NCBI GenBank assembly: GCA_910586485.1
Contig: CAJUIA010000004.1
Location: 62,001-126,000, forward strand
Length of the DNA stretch: 64,000 nt
Source: an uncultured Acetatifactor sp.
Lineage (GTDB): Bacteria; Bacillota; Clostridia; Lachnospirales; Lachnospiraceae
Direction of reading: 5' to 3'
How positions within the stretch are numbered: the stretch's first letter is position 1; every line of letters starts with the position of its first letter. The notes under the pieces were generated by a model. It was not told the origin of the DNA. It did no database searches and worked only from the letters and a program-made list of their open reading frames with translations. Shown piece by piece: positions 26,469-35,848 of this stretch. The position numbers were made by a program, and so were the translations under genes.

Positions 26469-27581
26469 ATGGATGAAAATATACAGGCAAGGTTTGACGA
26501 GAAGGTCAGAGAGCTGTTAGCGGCTGCAAAGAAAAAGAAAAATGTTCTGGAATATCAGGAAATCAATGATTTTTTCGTGGACATGCCTTTGGAAGAGGAA
26601 CAGTTCGAAAAAATCCTGGAAATACTGGAGCAGAATAATGTTGATGTGCTGCGCATTACGGAGACTGACGATGTAGACGACGAAGAAATCATCCTCACGG
26701 AAGAGGATGAGGTTGATGTGGAAAATATTGACCTTTCCGTACCTGACGGTATCAGCATCGAGGATCCTGTCCGTATGTATTTAAAGGAGATCGGCAAGGT
26801 CCCCCTGCTTTCTGCGGAAGAAGAGATTGAACTGGCAAAAAAGATGGAGCTGGGGGATCAGGAGGCCAAAAAGAGGCTGGCAGAGGCTAATCTGCGCCTT
26901 GTGGTCAGCATTGCCAAGCGCTATGTGGGACGAGGCATGTTGTTTCTGGATCTGATTCAGGAAGGAAACTTAGGGCTGATCAAGGCGGTGGAAAAGTTTG
27001 ATTACCGTAAGGGTTATAAATTTTCTACCTATGCTACCTGGTGGATCCGTCAGGCCATCACCAGGGCCATAGCGGATCAGGCCAGAACCATCCGCATTCC
27101 CGTGCATATGGTGGAGACCATCAACAAGCTGATCCGGGTGAGCCGTCAGCTGCTGCAGGAGCTGGGGCGTGAACCGACTCCGGAGGAAATCGCGGAGGAA
27201 ATGAATATGCCCGTGGACCGGGTGCGGGAGATCTTAAAGATCAGTCAGGAGCCTGTGTCTTTGGAAACCCCCATCGGTGAGGAAGAGGATAGTCATCTTG
27301 GCGATTTTATTCAGGACGATAATGTGCCCGTACCTGCGGACGCAGCCGCCTTTACGCTATTGAAGGAGCAGCTGGTGGAGGTGCTGGGAACCTTGACGGA
27401 GAGGGAGCAGAAGGTGCTTCGTTTAAGATTCGGCCTGGACGACGGCAGAGCACGCACCCTGGAAGAGGTAGGAAAAGAATTTAATGTTACCCGTGAACGG
27501 ATTCGTCAGATCGAGGCCAAGGCGTTGAGAAAGCTGCGTCATCCCAGCCGCAGCAGGAAGCTGAAGGATTACCTGGATTGA
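26469..27581 (+). CDS. rpoD: Primary sigma factor RpoD (sigma-A)
   Basis: 370 residues with a short region 1.1, region 1.2 (DPVRMYLKEIGKVPLLSAEEE), region 2 (DLIQEGNLGLIKAVEKFDYRKGYKFSTYATWWIRQAI, in two blocks), region 3 and region 4 (FNVTRERIRQIEAKALRKLR). It directs core RNA polymerase to the TTGACA/TATAAT promoters seen across the window. I prefer ATG 26469 (MDENIQARFD) with AAGGAAGGA upstream; an in-frame ATG at 26418 would add 17 residues unlike the family and lacks a clear ribosome site. Confidence 0.96.
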   Translation: MDENIQARFDEKVRELLAAAKKKKNVLEYQEINDFFVDMPLEEEQFEKILEILEQNNVDVLRITETDDVDDEEIILTEEDEVDVENIDLSVPDGISIEDPVRMYLKEIGKVPLLSAEEEIELAKKMELGDQEAKKRLAEANLRLVVSIAKRYVGRGMLFLDLIQEGNLGLIKAVEKFDYRKGYKFSTYATWWIRQAITRAIADQARTIRIPVHMVETINKLIRVSRQLLQELGREPTPEEIAEEMNMPVDRVREILKISQEPVSLETPIGEEEDSHLGDFIQDDNVPVPADAAAFTLLKEQLVEVLGTLTEREQKVLRLRFGLDDGRARTLEEVGKEFNVTRERIRQIEAKALRKLRHPSRSRKLKDYLD

Positions 27582-28363
27582 AAAAGAGCGGACAGGTGGT
27601 TTTGTCCAGACGCTTACAGATGCTGGCGGATATGGTGACACCGGGAAATTCTGTGGCGGATGTGGGCTGTGACCACGCATTTCTGTCGATTTATCTTGTA
27701 CAGGCAGGGATCAGCCCCCGTGTACTGGCCATGGATGTGAGAAAGGGTCCTCTTGCGGCCGCCAGGGAACATATTACGGGCAGCGGGTTGAATACATATA
27801 TAAGGCTAAGATTGTCTGACGGGCTGGAGCAGCTGGGAGAAGGAGAGGCGGAGACAATTATTTGTGCCGGTATGGGCGGCAGGCTGATGGCAAGGATTCT
27901 GACAGCCGGTGAGGCAAAGGCCCGGCGCATGAAGGAGCTGATTTTGCAGCCCCAGTCGGAATTAAAGGAGTTTCGCGCCTTTTTGCGCCGTGAAGGATAC
28001 CGAATCCTGGCGGAGGATGGGACATATGAGGAAGGTAAGTACTATTTTGCGGTGAAGGCGGTGTACGGGGGAGCTGTTGCGGATCCGGAAAAGCGTCAGG
28101 GTGAGGATGTATGGCCATGGAAAAAACGGGATGAGGCACAGAGGCAGGATATTTTTGACGAATATGGGGAACTTATGCTTGCAGGCCGGCATCCTGTGCT
28201 GAAACAGTATCTTTTGCAAAGACAGGAAAAGATAAAGGGAATTTTAGAGAAGCTGGAGGCGGAGGACAGTCCCGGAAGGGCAAAGAGGGCTTCGGAGTTC
28301 AGGCGGGAGCTTGAAAAGCTTGAGGGGGCTTTGACAGAGTTTTATGGCAGCGTTTGCCAGTGA
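27578..28363 (+). CDS. trmK: tRNA (adenine-22-N1)-methyltransferase
   Basis: 261 residues. The N-terminal SAM-binding motif is VADVGCDHAFLSIYL near 28, followed by LAMDVRKGPL and IICAGMGGRLMARIL near 94, which is diagnostic of TrmK. A C-terminal coiled-coil (about 205-255) fits the family. It methylates A22 of tRNA with SAM. TTG start at 27578 overlaps the rpoD stop (TTGA), so translation is coupled to the sigma factor gene, an arrangement common in Firmicutes. Confidence 0.9.
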   Translation: MKKSGQVVLSRRLQMLADMVTPGNSVADVGCDHAFLSIYLVQAGISPRVLAMDVRKGPLAAAREHITGSGLNTYIRLRLSDGLEQLGEGEAETIICAGMGGRLMARILTAGEAKARRMKELILQPQSELKEFRAFLRREGYRILAEDGTYEEGKYYFAVKAVYGGAVADPEKRQGEDVWPWKKRDEAQRQDIFDEYGELMLAGRHPVLKQYLLQRQEKIKGILEKLEAEDSPGRAKRASEFRRELEKLEGALTEFYGSVCQ

Positions 28364-28400
28364 AATCGGCGTTTTCCTTAAGAACCTTTGGAGGATGAAC

Positions 28401-28445
28401 ATGGTGCTTAAGGAGGAACGGCGGCTCTGTAAAAAACAAAATTAG
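28401..28445 (+). CDS. Possible 14-residue leader ORF
   Basis: A short ORF beginning MVLKEERRLC with GGAGG six bases upstream, in the 128-base gap before the nucleoside kinase. A short stem (AAGCG/CGCTT) ending in CTTTTTCC follows at about 28451-28471. This could be a leader-plus-attenuator, but the ORF could equally be chance. Confidence 0.25.
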   Translation: MVLKEERRLCKKQN

Positions 28446-28491
28446 CCGGGAAGCGTATACGCGCTTTTTCCTACGGCGGAATGAGAGGAAA

Positions 28492-30153
28492 ATGTCGGTG
28501 GTTACGGTTACAATTAACGGAGAGAAGAGAGAATATGCCCAGGGAACGAGCTATGAGACCATTGCGGCGGAATATCAGCAGGATTACGAGGGTATGATCG
28601 CCCTGGTGGCGGTAAACGGAAAGATCAGGGAGCTGTTTAAGAAGGTGACAAAGGATTGTCTCCTGGAATTTTTTACGCTGGGGGATGACGTGGGGCATAA
28701 GACCTATGTGAGAACGGCCACCATGCTGTTTTTAAAGGGAATCAGCGATGTGTTCGGCGCGGAGGCGGCCAGGGAAAGCTGCGTGGAATTTACCATCGGT
28801 CACGGGCTTTACGTGAATACGCTGGGAAGGGCGCCGGTGACGGCAGAGAGCGCCGAAAGGATCAAGGCCCGTATGCGGGAACTGGCAGCAAAAAAAGTTC
28901 CTTTTATGAAGCGTTCCTATCCGCTGGAGGATGCAATGGAGCTGTTTCGGGAAAAGGGCATGAAGGATAAGGAAAAGCTGTTCCATTACCGCATGAGCTC
29001 CCTGGTAAATATTTACGAAATTGACGGTTATTATGATTATTATTACGGATATATGCTGCCCAACGCAGGGTATGTAAAGTGGTTTGATGTGATACCCTAT
29101 GAAGAAGGCTTTATGCTGCTGCTTCCCTCCAAGAAAAATCCCACCGCTCTGGAGCCCTTTGACGAGAGAAGAAAGCTGTTTGAGACCATGGAAAGCTCCC
29201 AGGACTGGGGCAGAAAGGCCGGCATCGAGACAGTGGGAGATTTGAACGACCAGATCTGCAGCGGCTCCATGAGTGACCTGATCCTGATCCAGGAGGCGGA
29301 GCAGGAGCGGAAGATCGGCGAGATTGCCAAGGATATTCTGGACCGGGGCAACGTAAAGTTTATCATGATTGCAGGCCCGTCTTCATCGGGAAAGACCAGC
29401 TTTTCCCACAGGCTTTCCATTCAGCTGCGCACCATGGGAAAAACGCCCCATCCAATAGCGCTGGACGATTACTTTGTAAATCGCGAGCAGACGCCCAGAG
29501 ACGAGAAGGGAGATTATAATTTCGAATGTCTGGGGGCCATCGACGTAAAGCAGTTTAACGACGACATGGTGAAGCTTCTTGCCGGGGAACGGGTGGAGCT
29601 GCCCACCTTTAATTTTAAGACCGGGCAGCGGGAGTACCGGGGAAATTACAAGCAGATGGAAGCGGATGATATTCTGGTCATTGAGGGAATCCACGGGTTG
29701 AACCCGGAAATGTCCTATGCACTTCCAGAAGAAAGTAAATATAAAATCTATATCAGTGCTCTGACCGCGCTGAATGTAGATAATCATAACCGGATTCCCA
29801 CCACGGACGGCAGGCTGCTGCGCAGGATGGTGCGGGACGCAAGGACCAGGGGCTCCAGCGCTCAGAGGACCATACAGATGTGGCCTTCCGTCAGAAGGGG
29901 AGAGGAAGAGAATATTTTCCCCTTCCAGGAGGAAGCGGACGCCATGTTCAACTCAGCGCAGATTTTTGAGCTGGCGGTGTTGAAGACCTTTGCGGAACCG
30001 CTGCTGTTCCAGATCCCTAAGGAGGTGCCGGAGTATTATGAGGCCAAGCGGCTGCTGAAATTTCTGGATTACTTCTTAAGCGTGCCCAGCGAGAGCCTGC
30101 CCAACAACTCTATCTGCAGGGAGTTCGTGGGCGGAAGCTGCTTTAATGTATAG
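28492..30153 (+). CDS. Nucleoside (uridine-type) kinase with N-terminal TGS/ThrRS-like domain
   Basis: 553 residues. The N-terminal 70 residues resemble a TGS/ubiquitin-like domain; residues about 70-260 resemble the threonyl-tRNA synthetase second additional domain; the C-terminal half is a phosphoribulokinase/uridine kinase P-loop domain with Walker A AGPSSSGKTSFSHRL near 294 and DDYFVNREQTPRDE near 325. This fusion is a known Clostridia family annotated as nucleoside kinase. It phosphorylates a nucleoside with NTP; the exact substrate is not readable from sequence. ATG 28492 follows TGAGAGGAAA. Confidence 0.88.
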   Translation: MSVVTVTINGEKREYAQGTSYETIAAEYQQDYEGMIALVAVNGKIRELFKKVTKDCLLEFFTLGDDVGHKTYVRTATMLFLKGISDVFGAEAARESCVEFTIGHGLYVNTLGRAPVTAESAERIKARMRELAAKKVPFMKRSYPLEDAMELFREKGMKDKEKLFHYRMSSLVNIYEIDGYYDYYYGYMLPNAGYVKWFDVIPYEEGFMLLLPSKKNPTALEPFDERRKLFETMESSQDWGRKAGIETVGDLNDQICSGSMSDLILIQEAEQERKIGEIAKDILDRGNVKFIMIAGPSSSGKTSFSHRLSIQLRTMGKTPHPIALDDYFVNREQTPRDEKGDYNFECLGAIDVKQFNDDMVKLLAGERVELPTFNFKTGQREYRGNYKQMEADDILVIEGIHGLNPEMSYALPEESKYKIYISALTALNVDNHNRIPTTDGRLLRRMVRDARTRGSSAQRTIQMWPSVRRGEEENIFPFQEEADAMFNSAQIFELAVLKTFAEPLLFQIPKEVPEYYEAKRLLKFLDYFLSVPSESLPNNSICREFVGGSCFNV

Positions 30154-30194
30154 AGAAGAAAGCAGGAAGAAACGAGGCGTGCAGCGGCGCCGAT

Positions 30195-31068
30195 TCACAA
30201 ATCAGGGATCGGCGTGGTTTCACGGCTGATTAAAATCGGCGTGATGATTTTGTGGACCGGACTGCCGGGAGCGGCCGGTCTTCTTTTTTTTCTTTCGTTC
30301 ATTTGCTCTACAAGTATTTCCATGGCTGCCTCGGCAATTTTGTCAATCTGCTGCCCTACGGTGCTGGTTGGTATCACGGCTTCGCTGGAAATGGGGGAGT
30401 TGTCAAAGCCGATGATGCGGTAGTCGTCAGGCAGGGAGCCGTGCATTCTGATCAGAGAATTTAAAAACATATTGGCATAGGTATCATTAGCCAGGAAGAC
30501 GCCCTTTCGTTTTCCGGCATATCTGCCATCCAGGTAATCAGCCGTCTTGCGAAGCGCCTTCAGGTTATCTTCATAAGTGTTTCCCAGATCCCTTAACAGC
30601 AGTTCATGAGGAATATTGCGTTCGCTGCAGATGTCGAGAAAACCCTGAATCCGTCCGTGGGCAGGAGTGCTTTCAGGCACGTTCACGTTAATGTGGATCA
30701 AAATGTCGCAGGCGCATTTGTAAAGCAGTCCGGCAGCCTGCACGCCGCCCATATAGTTGTCTGTATTGACGCTGCTGGTATATTGGTCTTCCCGCTCGAT
30801 GGTCACAATGGGAATGTGGTAGGAGGCCAGCTCTGCGGAAGGAATCGTATGGCTGAGTACAATCATGCCCTCAATGTTATAGGCCAGCAGCTCCTGAATG
30901 TACCGGCGTTCCACCGCTTCATTGGAATTGCCGGCAAATACCAGGAATTTATATCCGAATTTCTCGTAGGATGAGAGAATCTGGTTTAGCATTTCCGAAT
31001 AGTAGTGAAGATACAGATTCGGAACGATAATGCCCACAAATTCCGTCTTTCCGCTGGGTATCTTCTCT
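30195..31068 (-). pseudogene. LacI-family regulator, 5'-truncated (no DNA-binding domain)
   Basis: The effector-binding domain of a LacI/GalR regulator is intact from GKTEFVGIIVPN to the C-terminus (VFLANDTYANMF, YRIIGFDNSP, STVGQQIDKIAEAAM). The helix-turn-helix and hinge, normally about 55-60 residues before GKTEFVG, are absent. Upstream of roughly 31060 the minus strand is simply the complement of the solute-binding-protein gene. An open frame continues to 31226 but its residues are unlike any LacI N-terminus and no ribosome site is evident. It is therefore probably a non-functional repressor remnant of the adjacent sugar locus. Confidence 0.8.
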
Positions 31069-32685
31069 GCCGGCTGCGGGAAAGCGGCAGTGGGGCAGGC
31101 GGACATAAATCCTGATACGCCGCTGGAAGAAGTGACGTTTCCGCTGGCGGAAACCGGCAGACTGTCCTTTATTACCAATGCGCCGGCCAGAACGGAGCAG
31201 GATCCCAATAAGAGGACCATATTCATGCGGCTGGAAGAACAGACGAACGTGCATATTGACTGGACCTGCTTTGTGGCGGATCAGTTTGGCGACAAGAAAA
31301 ATCTGGCGCTGGCGCAGTTCGGCGCACTGCCCGACGGGCTCTTTGTAGCGGGAATGGGGGATTATGATCTGCTGCGCTATGCCAAACAGGGGATTATCAT
31401 TCCCCTGGAAAACCTGATTGACAAATATATGCCCAATCTGCAGGCTGTTTTTGCGCAGTATCCGGAGTACCGGGTCATGTGTACGGCACCGGACGGGCAT
31501 ATCTATTCCTTCCCCTGGATTGAACAGCTGGGGGCGGGAAAAGAGGCAATTCAGGCCATTGGCAATATTCCGTATATTAACAGGAAGTGGCTGGATTATC
31601 TGGGGCTGGCAATGCCGGAGACCACGGAAGAGCTGGAAGCGGTGCTGATTGCTTTTCGGGACCATGCGCAGGAACTGGAACAGCAGTTTGAGATTACGGG
31701 CAGCGTGATTCCGATGTCCTTTATCATCAATAACGGGGATCAGGATCCGGCCATTTTAATCAACGGGTTTGGGGAAGGCTATGGAGATACCGGTGACCAT
31801 TTTGCGGTTACTGACGAAGGGGTTGTAATTTACACTTCGGTGCAGGAGGGCTACCGGGAAGGCATCGCCTGGCTGCATCATCTGGTGGAGGAAAGGTTGG
31901 TGGATCCGGAAGCCTTTACGCAGGACTGGTCTACCTATGTGGCCAAGGGAAAGAATCACCGGTACGGTCTGTGCTTTACCTGGGATATTGCAAATATTGA
32001 TAATTACGAGGATTATGTGATGCTGCCCGCGCTGGCGGGGCCGGCGGGGCTTGTGAATATCACAAGGCAGAACGGCAGCGAGACCAGTGGTTTTGACAGA
32101 GGGCGCTGCGTGCTCACATCAAACTGCAGGGATACGGCACTGGCGGCAGCCTGGATTGACCAGATGTATGCGCCCCTTCAGTCGGCCCAGAATAACTGGG
32201 GCACCTATGGCGAGGAAGGAACAGCCAATATTTTTGAAATGAGCACTAACAAGGACGGGGAGCCAATGCTGAAGCATATGGAGCTTGGCGATAATTCGCC
32301 GGTGGAAATCCGGGAGAATCAGTCCGTCAACGGCCCGCTGGCGATTCTGAATGAATATTACGGGGTGTATGTGACGGAGCCGGATGATGCCAAATGGCGT
32401 CTGGACAATATGCACGCTGCCTATCTGGAGGACATGAACAGCAGATATGTGTTCCCCAATGTCTTTATGAGCATAGAGGATACCAACAGGGTATCACAGC
32501 TGGATACCGATATTAGAAAGTATGCGGAGCAGATGAAGGCCAGCTGGATTCTGAACGGAGGAATCGAGAAGGAATGGGGCGAATACCTGCGGAAGATGGA
32601 GGATTACGGGTTGTCCGAATATCTGGAAATCAAGCAGAAATATTTTGACAATTATCTGGCCTCGCTGGCGGAAGGCCAGGAATGA
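31069..32685 (+). pseudogene. ABC sugar-binding lipoprotein (LplA-like), 5'-truncated
   Basis: About 540 residues of a large extracellular solute-binding protein (LplA-like size), with CGKAAVGQADINPDTPLEEV at the mature N-terminus and QNNWGTYGEEG near the C-terminus. The lipobox Cys (31075-31077) and AGC remain, but the hydrophobic signal peptide and ribosome site are missing: the preceding bases belong to the truncated lacI gene. The open frame formally extends to ATG 31030 but yields no signal sequence. No permease genes are nearby. If expressed it would be cytosolic and useless for uptake, so it is treated as broken. Confidence 0.78.
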
Positions 32686-32710
32686 AGGCGAAGAAAGAGG
32701 GAAGGACATT

Positions 32711-34189
32711 ATGAGCGAATTATTGGAAAAAGCCAGAGAATACGAAAAGGAAACAGCGGGGAAAATACCGGACCACAGCAGACCGGCATTTCATTTTTCC
32801 AATCCCGTGGGCTGGATGAATGATCCCAACGGATTTTCCGAGTACAGGGGAGAGCATCATCTGTTTTACCAATATTACCCCTACGCCACACAGTGGAATT
32901 CCATGCACTGGGGCCATGCCAAAAGCAGGGACTTTATTAAGTGGGAATACCTTCCCGCGGCGCTGGCGCCGGACTGCGCCTATGATAGCTTCGGTGTATT
33001 TTCCGGCAGTGCTATTGAGGACGGAGAGCAACAGGTCCTGATTTATACCGGTGTGGAAGAGAAGGTACTGGAAAACGGGGAAAAAAGCATCCGCCAGAAT
33101 CAGTGTATTGCCGTTGGGGATGGCTTAAATTATCGGAAGCTGGAGCAAAATCCGGTGGTTTCTGCCGACATGCTGCCGGAAGGAAGCAGCCGGGAGGATT
33201 TTCGGGATCCGAAAATGTGGAAAGAAGACGGCAGGTATTATATGGTAGCCGGAAGCCGCAGCGGCGACGGCAGCGGCCAGATCGCATTATTTTATGCCGA
33301 TACCCTGGAAGCATGGAAATTTGCAGGAATTTTGGACCGCAGTGAGAATAAATGTGGTAAAATGTGGGAGTGCCCGGATTTCTTTCCCCTGGCGGACCGG
33401 CAGATTCTGCTGATTTCACCCCAGGAAATGGAAGCGGAGGGCCTGGAATTCCATAACGGGAATAATACTGCATTTTTAATCGGAAGCTATGAGAAGAGCC
33501 ATGAAAGAAATGAATTTCGATTTTGCCGTGAGAAGATCCAGAGTGTGGACTGCGGTCTTGATTTCTATGCGCCCCAGACCATGCTGACAGCGGACGGAAG
33601 AAGGATAATGATTGGCTGGATGCAGTCCTGGGATAACCCCATGTATCCTGACAGCCAGCCCTGGTCCGGCATGATGACCATTCCCAGAGAGCTTTCGCTG
33701 AGGAACGGCAGAGTCTGTCAGCGGCCGGTGAGGGAATTGGATGCTTACCGCAGAAATCAAGTTTCTTATCGGGATGTGTGCCTGGAAAAGGAAATGAGTC
33801 TTGAAGGCATTGAGGGCAGATGCACAGATCTGGAGCTTCGGTTAAAGGGCGGTTCCTGCGGGAAGGACAGAATAAAGCTGGCCTCGGACAGCAGGCTGTA
33901 TTCAGAGATTGTTTACGACAGGGAAGAGCAGGTGCTTACCTTTGACCGTACCCATTCCGGCCTGAAAAAGGACACGATCAGTACACGCAGCATGAAGGCC
34001 GGGAGTAAAAACGGCGTCTTAAGCCTGCGGATTTTGATTGACAGATATTCCGTAGAAATTTTTGCAAACGACGGGGAACAGGTGATGACTTCTCTGATAT
34101 ATACACCGTTTACTGCCGCGCAGATTTCCTTTGCCGGCAACGGAAAGACTTATCTGGATGTGACAAAATACGATATAGCGGCAGGATAA
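32711..34189 (+). CDS. GH32 sucrose-6-phosphate hydrolase / fructan hydrolase
   Basis: 492 residues, cytosolic (no signal peptide). All three GH32 acidic motifs are present: WMNDPNG near 35 (Asp nucleophile), FRDPKMW near 164 (transition-state stabiliser) and WECPDFF near 219 (acid/base Glu). A C-terminal beta-sandwich (about 350-490) completes the family. It cleaves the fructosyl bond of sucrose, sucrose-6-P or fructo-oligosaccharides. ATG 32711 follows GGGAAGGAC; 25 bp after the binding-protein gene and 46 bp before fructokinase. Confidence 0.92.
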   Translation: MSELLEKAREYEKETAGKIPDHSRPAFHFSNPVGWMNDPNGFSEYRGEHHLFYQYYPYATQWNSMHWGHAKSRDFIKWEYLPAALAPDCAYDSFGVFSGSAIEDGEQQVLIYTGVEEKVLENGEKSIRQNQCIAVGDGLNYRKLEQNPVVSADMLPEGSSREDFRDPKMWKEDGRYYMVAGSRSGDGSGQIALFYADTLEAWKFAGILDRSENKCGKMWECPDFFPLADRQILLISPQEMEAEGLEFHNGNNTAFLIGSYEKSHERNEFRFCREKIQSVDCGLDFYAPQTMLTADGRRIMIGWMQSWDNPMYPDSQPWSGMMTIPRELSLRNGRVCQRPVRELDAYRRNQVSYRDVCLEKEMSLEGIEGRCTDLELRLKGGSCGKDRIKLASDSRLYSEIVYDREEQVLTFDRTHSGLKKDTISTRSMKAGSKNGVLSLRILIDRYSVEIFANDGEQVMTSLIYTPFTAAQISFAGNGKTYLDVTKYDIAAG

Positions 34190-34235
34190 AGACTGTGGCG
34201 GGAATGAAAAGGGTAAGAGTTTGGCGGAGGTGAAA

Positions 34236-35201
34236 ATGGGAAAATATGATGTAGCGGCGCTTGGAGAATTATTAATTGATTTTACACAAAACGGATTCAG
34301 CAGCCAGGGCAATCCGATTTTTGAAGCCAATCCCGGCGGTGCGCCTTGCAATGTGCTGGCCATGCTGCAAAAGCTGGGGCGGAAAACCGTGTTCATCGGC
34401 AAGGTGGGACGGGACGGCTTCGGTTTGCAGCTGGAGAGCGCCCTCAGGGAAACGAGGATTGCAACGGAAGGCCTGTGCTTTGACGATGAGGTACATACAA
34501 CCCTGGCGGTAGTACAGAAAAAGGAGGACGGCGACAGGGACTTTTCCTTTTACAGGAAGCCGGGGGCAGATATTATGCTCCGGGAGGATGAAGTGCGGGA
34601 GGATTTGATTCGCGGGGCAAAGATTTTTCACTTTGGCGCATTGTCTCTTACGGATGAGCCGGTAAGGAAGGCCACGCAGAGGGCGGTTCAGATCGCGGAG
34701 GATGCCGGGATTCTGCTCTCTTTTGATCCCAATTTAAGAAAGCCTCTGTGGGCGAGCGAAGACGAGGCACGGGAACAGATCCGGTATGGCCTGCGCCATT
34801 GCCATATTTTAAAAATATCCGATGACGAGTTGATCTGGCTGACGGGAGCAGAGGATTATGACAGAGCGATGGAGCAGTTGAGGGCAGAATTTCCGATTCC
34901 GCTGATATTCCTCTCCATGGGGAAGGACGGAAGCCGTGCCTATTGCGGGGAGCAGACTGCGGAAATGCCATCTTTTTTGAGTACTCAGACCATAGAAACC
35001 ACCGGCGCGGGGGATACCTTTATGGGCTGTATACTGCATCAGATTCTGAATATCGGGTACAGGGATTTAAGCAGACGGGAACTGGAGGAAATGCTTCGCT
35101 TTGCCAATGCGGCAGCCTCCATTATTACCACCCGAAGGGGGGCCCTTCGGGTGATGCCGGAAGAAGAGGAAATACGGAAGGCAGGCGGTTTCACTGCTTG
35201 A
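34236..35201 (+). CDS. PfkB-family fructokinase
   Basis: 321 residues of the ribokinase/PfkB fold. The N-terminal signature is PGGAPCNVLAMLQKLG near 31 and the C-terminal catalytic motif TTGAGDTFMGCIL is near 255 (Asp base). In the context of GH32 it most likely phosphorylates fructose to fructose-6-phosphate. ATG 34236 is chosen because GGAGG at 34226-34230 is five bases upstream; an in-frame TTG at 34221 lies before that site. Confidence 0.92.
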   Translation: MGKYDVAALGELLIDFTQNGFSSQGNPIFEANPGGAPCNVLAMLQKLGRKTVFIGKVGRDGFGLQLESALRETRIATEGLCFDDEVHTTLAVVQKKEDGDRDFSFYRKPGADIMLREDEVREDLIRGAKIFHFGALSLTDEPVRKATQRAVQIAEDAGILLSFDPNLRKPLWASEDEAREQIRYGLRHCHILKISDDELIWLTGAEDYDRAMEQLRAEFPIPLIFLSMGKDGSRAYCGEQTAEMPSFLSTQTIETTGAGDTFMGCILHQILNIGYRDLSRRELEEMLRFANAAASIITTRRGALRVMPEEEEIRKAGGFTA

Positions 35202-35233
35202 TGCTGACTTTTCAGACAGTAAAAATCCTGGCC

Positions 35234-35262
35234 TTGCTTTTTTGATTTATCCGGCATATAAT
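35234..35262 (+). promoter_or_regulatory. rnpB promoter
   Basis: TTGCTT at 35234-35239, 17-base spacer, TATAAT at 35257-35262; predicted start within a few bases of the RNase P RNA 5' end. Confidence 0.8.
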
Positions 35263-35270
35263 AAACAGCG

Positions 35271-35684
35271 GTAAGTAAGACAGACGGTCGCGGCTGGGGC
35301 TGCCCCTTCGGGCGGTCGCCAGGTGAGGAAAGTCCGGGCTTCGCAGGGCAGGATGCCGGATAACGTCCGGTGGAGGCGACTCCAAGGCCAGTGCAACAGA
35401 AAAATACCGCCAGGGTACTTTGTGCCTGGGAAAAGGCGTGAGCCAATTTCCCGCGTGGACGCAGTATCTGTGTCCGCGTTGGTAAGGGTGGAAAGGCAGC
35501 TTAAGAGACTACCGTCCGGCTGGTAACAGTCGGAGCCATGTAAACCCCATCCGAAGCAAGACCAAACAGAAAGCAACAGGCTTGCCCGGCCTGCTTTCAG
35601 GTGGGTCGCTTGACGCGGCTGGCAACAGCCGTGCTAGATAGATGACCGTCCAACGACATAACCCGGCTTATCGTCTTGCTTACC
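35271..35684 (+). ncRNA. rnpB: RNase P RNA (class A type)
   Basis: The 5' end GTAAGTAAGAC pairs with the 3' end GTCTTGCTTAC (P1). Universally conserved blocks are present: GAGGAAAGTCCGGGCT near 35327, GGGTGGAAAGGCAG near 35487 with AGAGACTACCG, and AGATAGATGACCGTC with GACATAACCCGGCTTATCG at the 3' end. This is the catalytic RNA that matures tRNA 5' ends. A run of T follows position 35685. The gap to the next gene (35685-35848) holds only an imperfect inverted repeat (AAAACCAGGCAAG/CTTGGTTTT). Confidence 0.96.
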
Positions 35685-35848
35685 ATTTTTGTAAAAATTG
35701 CTGTAAAAAGGGAAAAACCAGGCAAGTTTGGACGGCGTTTTTAAGTGATTCCGGATTTGCTTGGTTTTTATTAGGCCTATGGAAGATATTCAATATCGAA
35801 CGTTATGTTTTGCGTTGAGAAGTGGTTTTATTTAACATGGAGGTCAGG

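Noticed and set aside
31030..31068. ATG 31030 as a genuine start for the sugar-binding protein
   Set aside because: The first residues are the complement of lacI coding sequence, do not form a signal peptide, and no ribosome site precedes the ATG.
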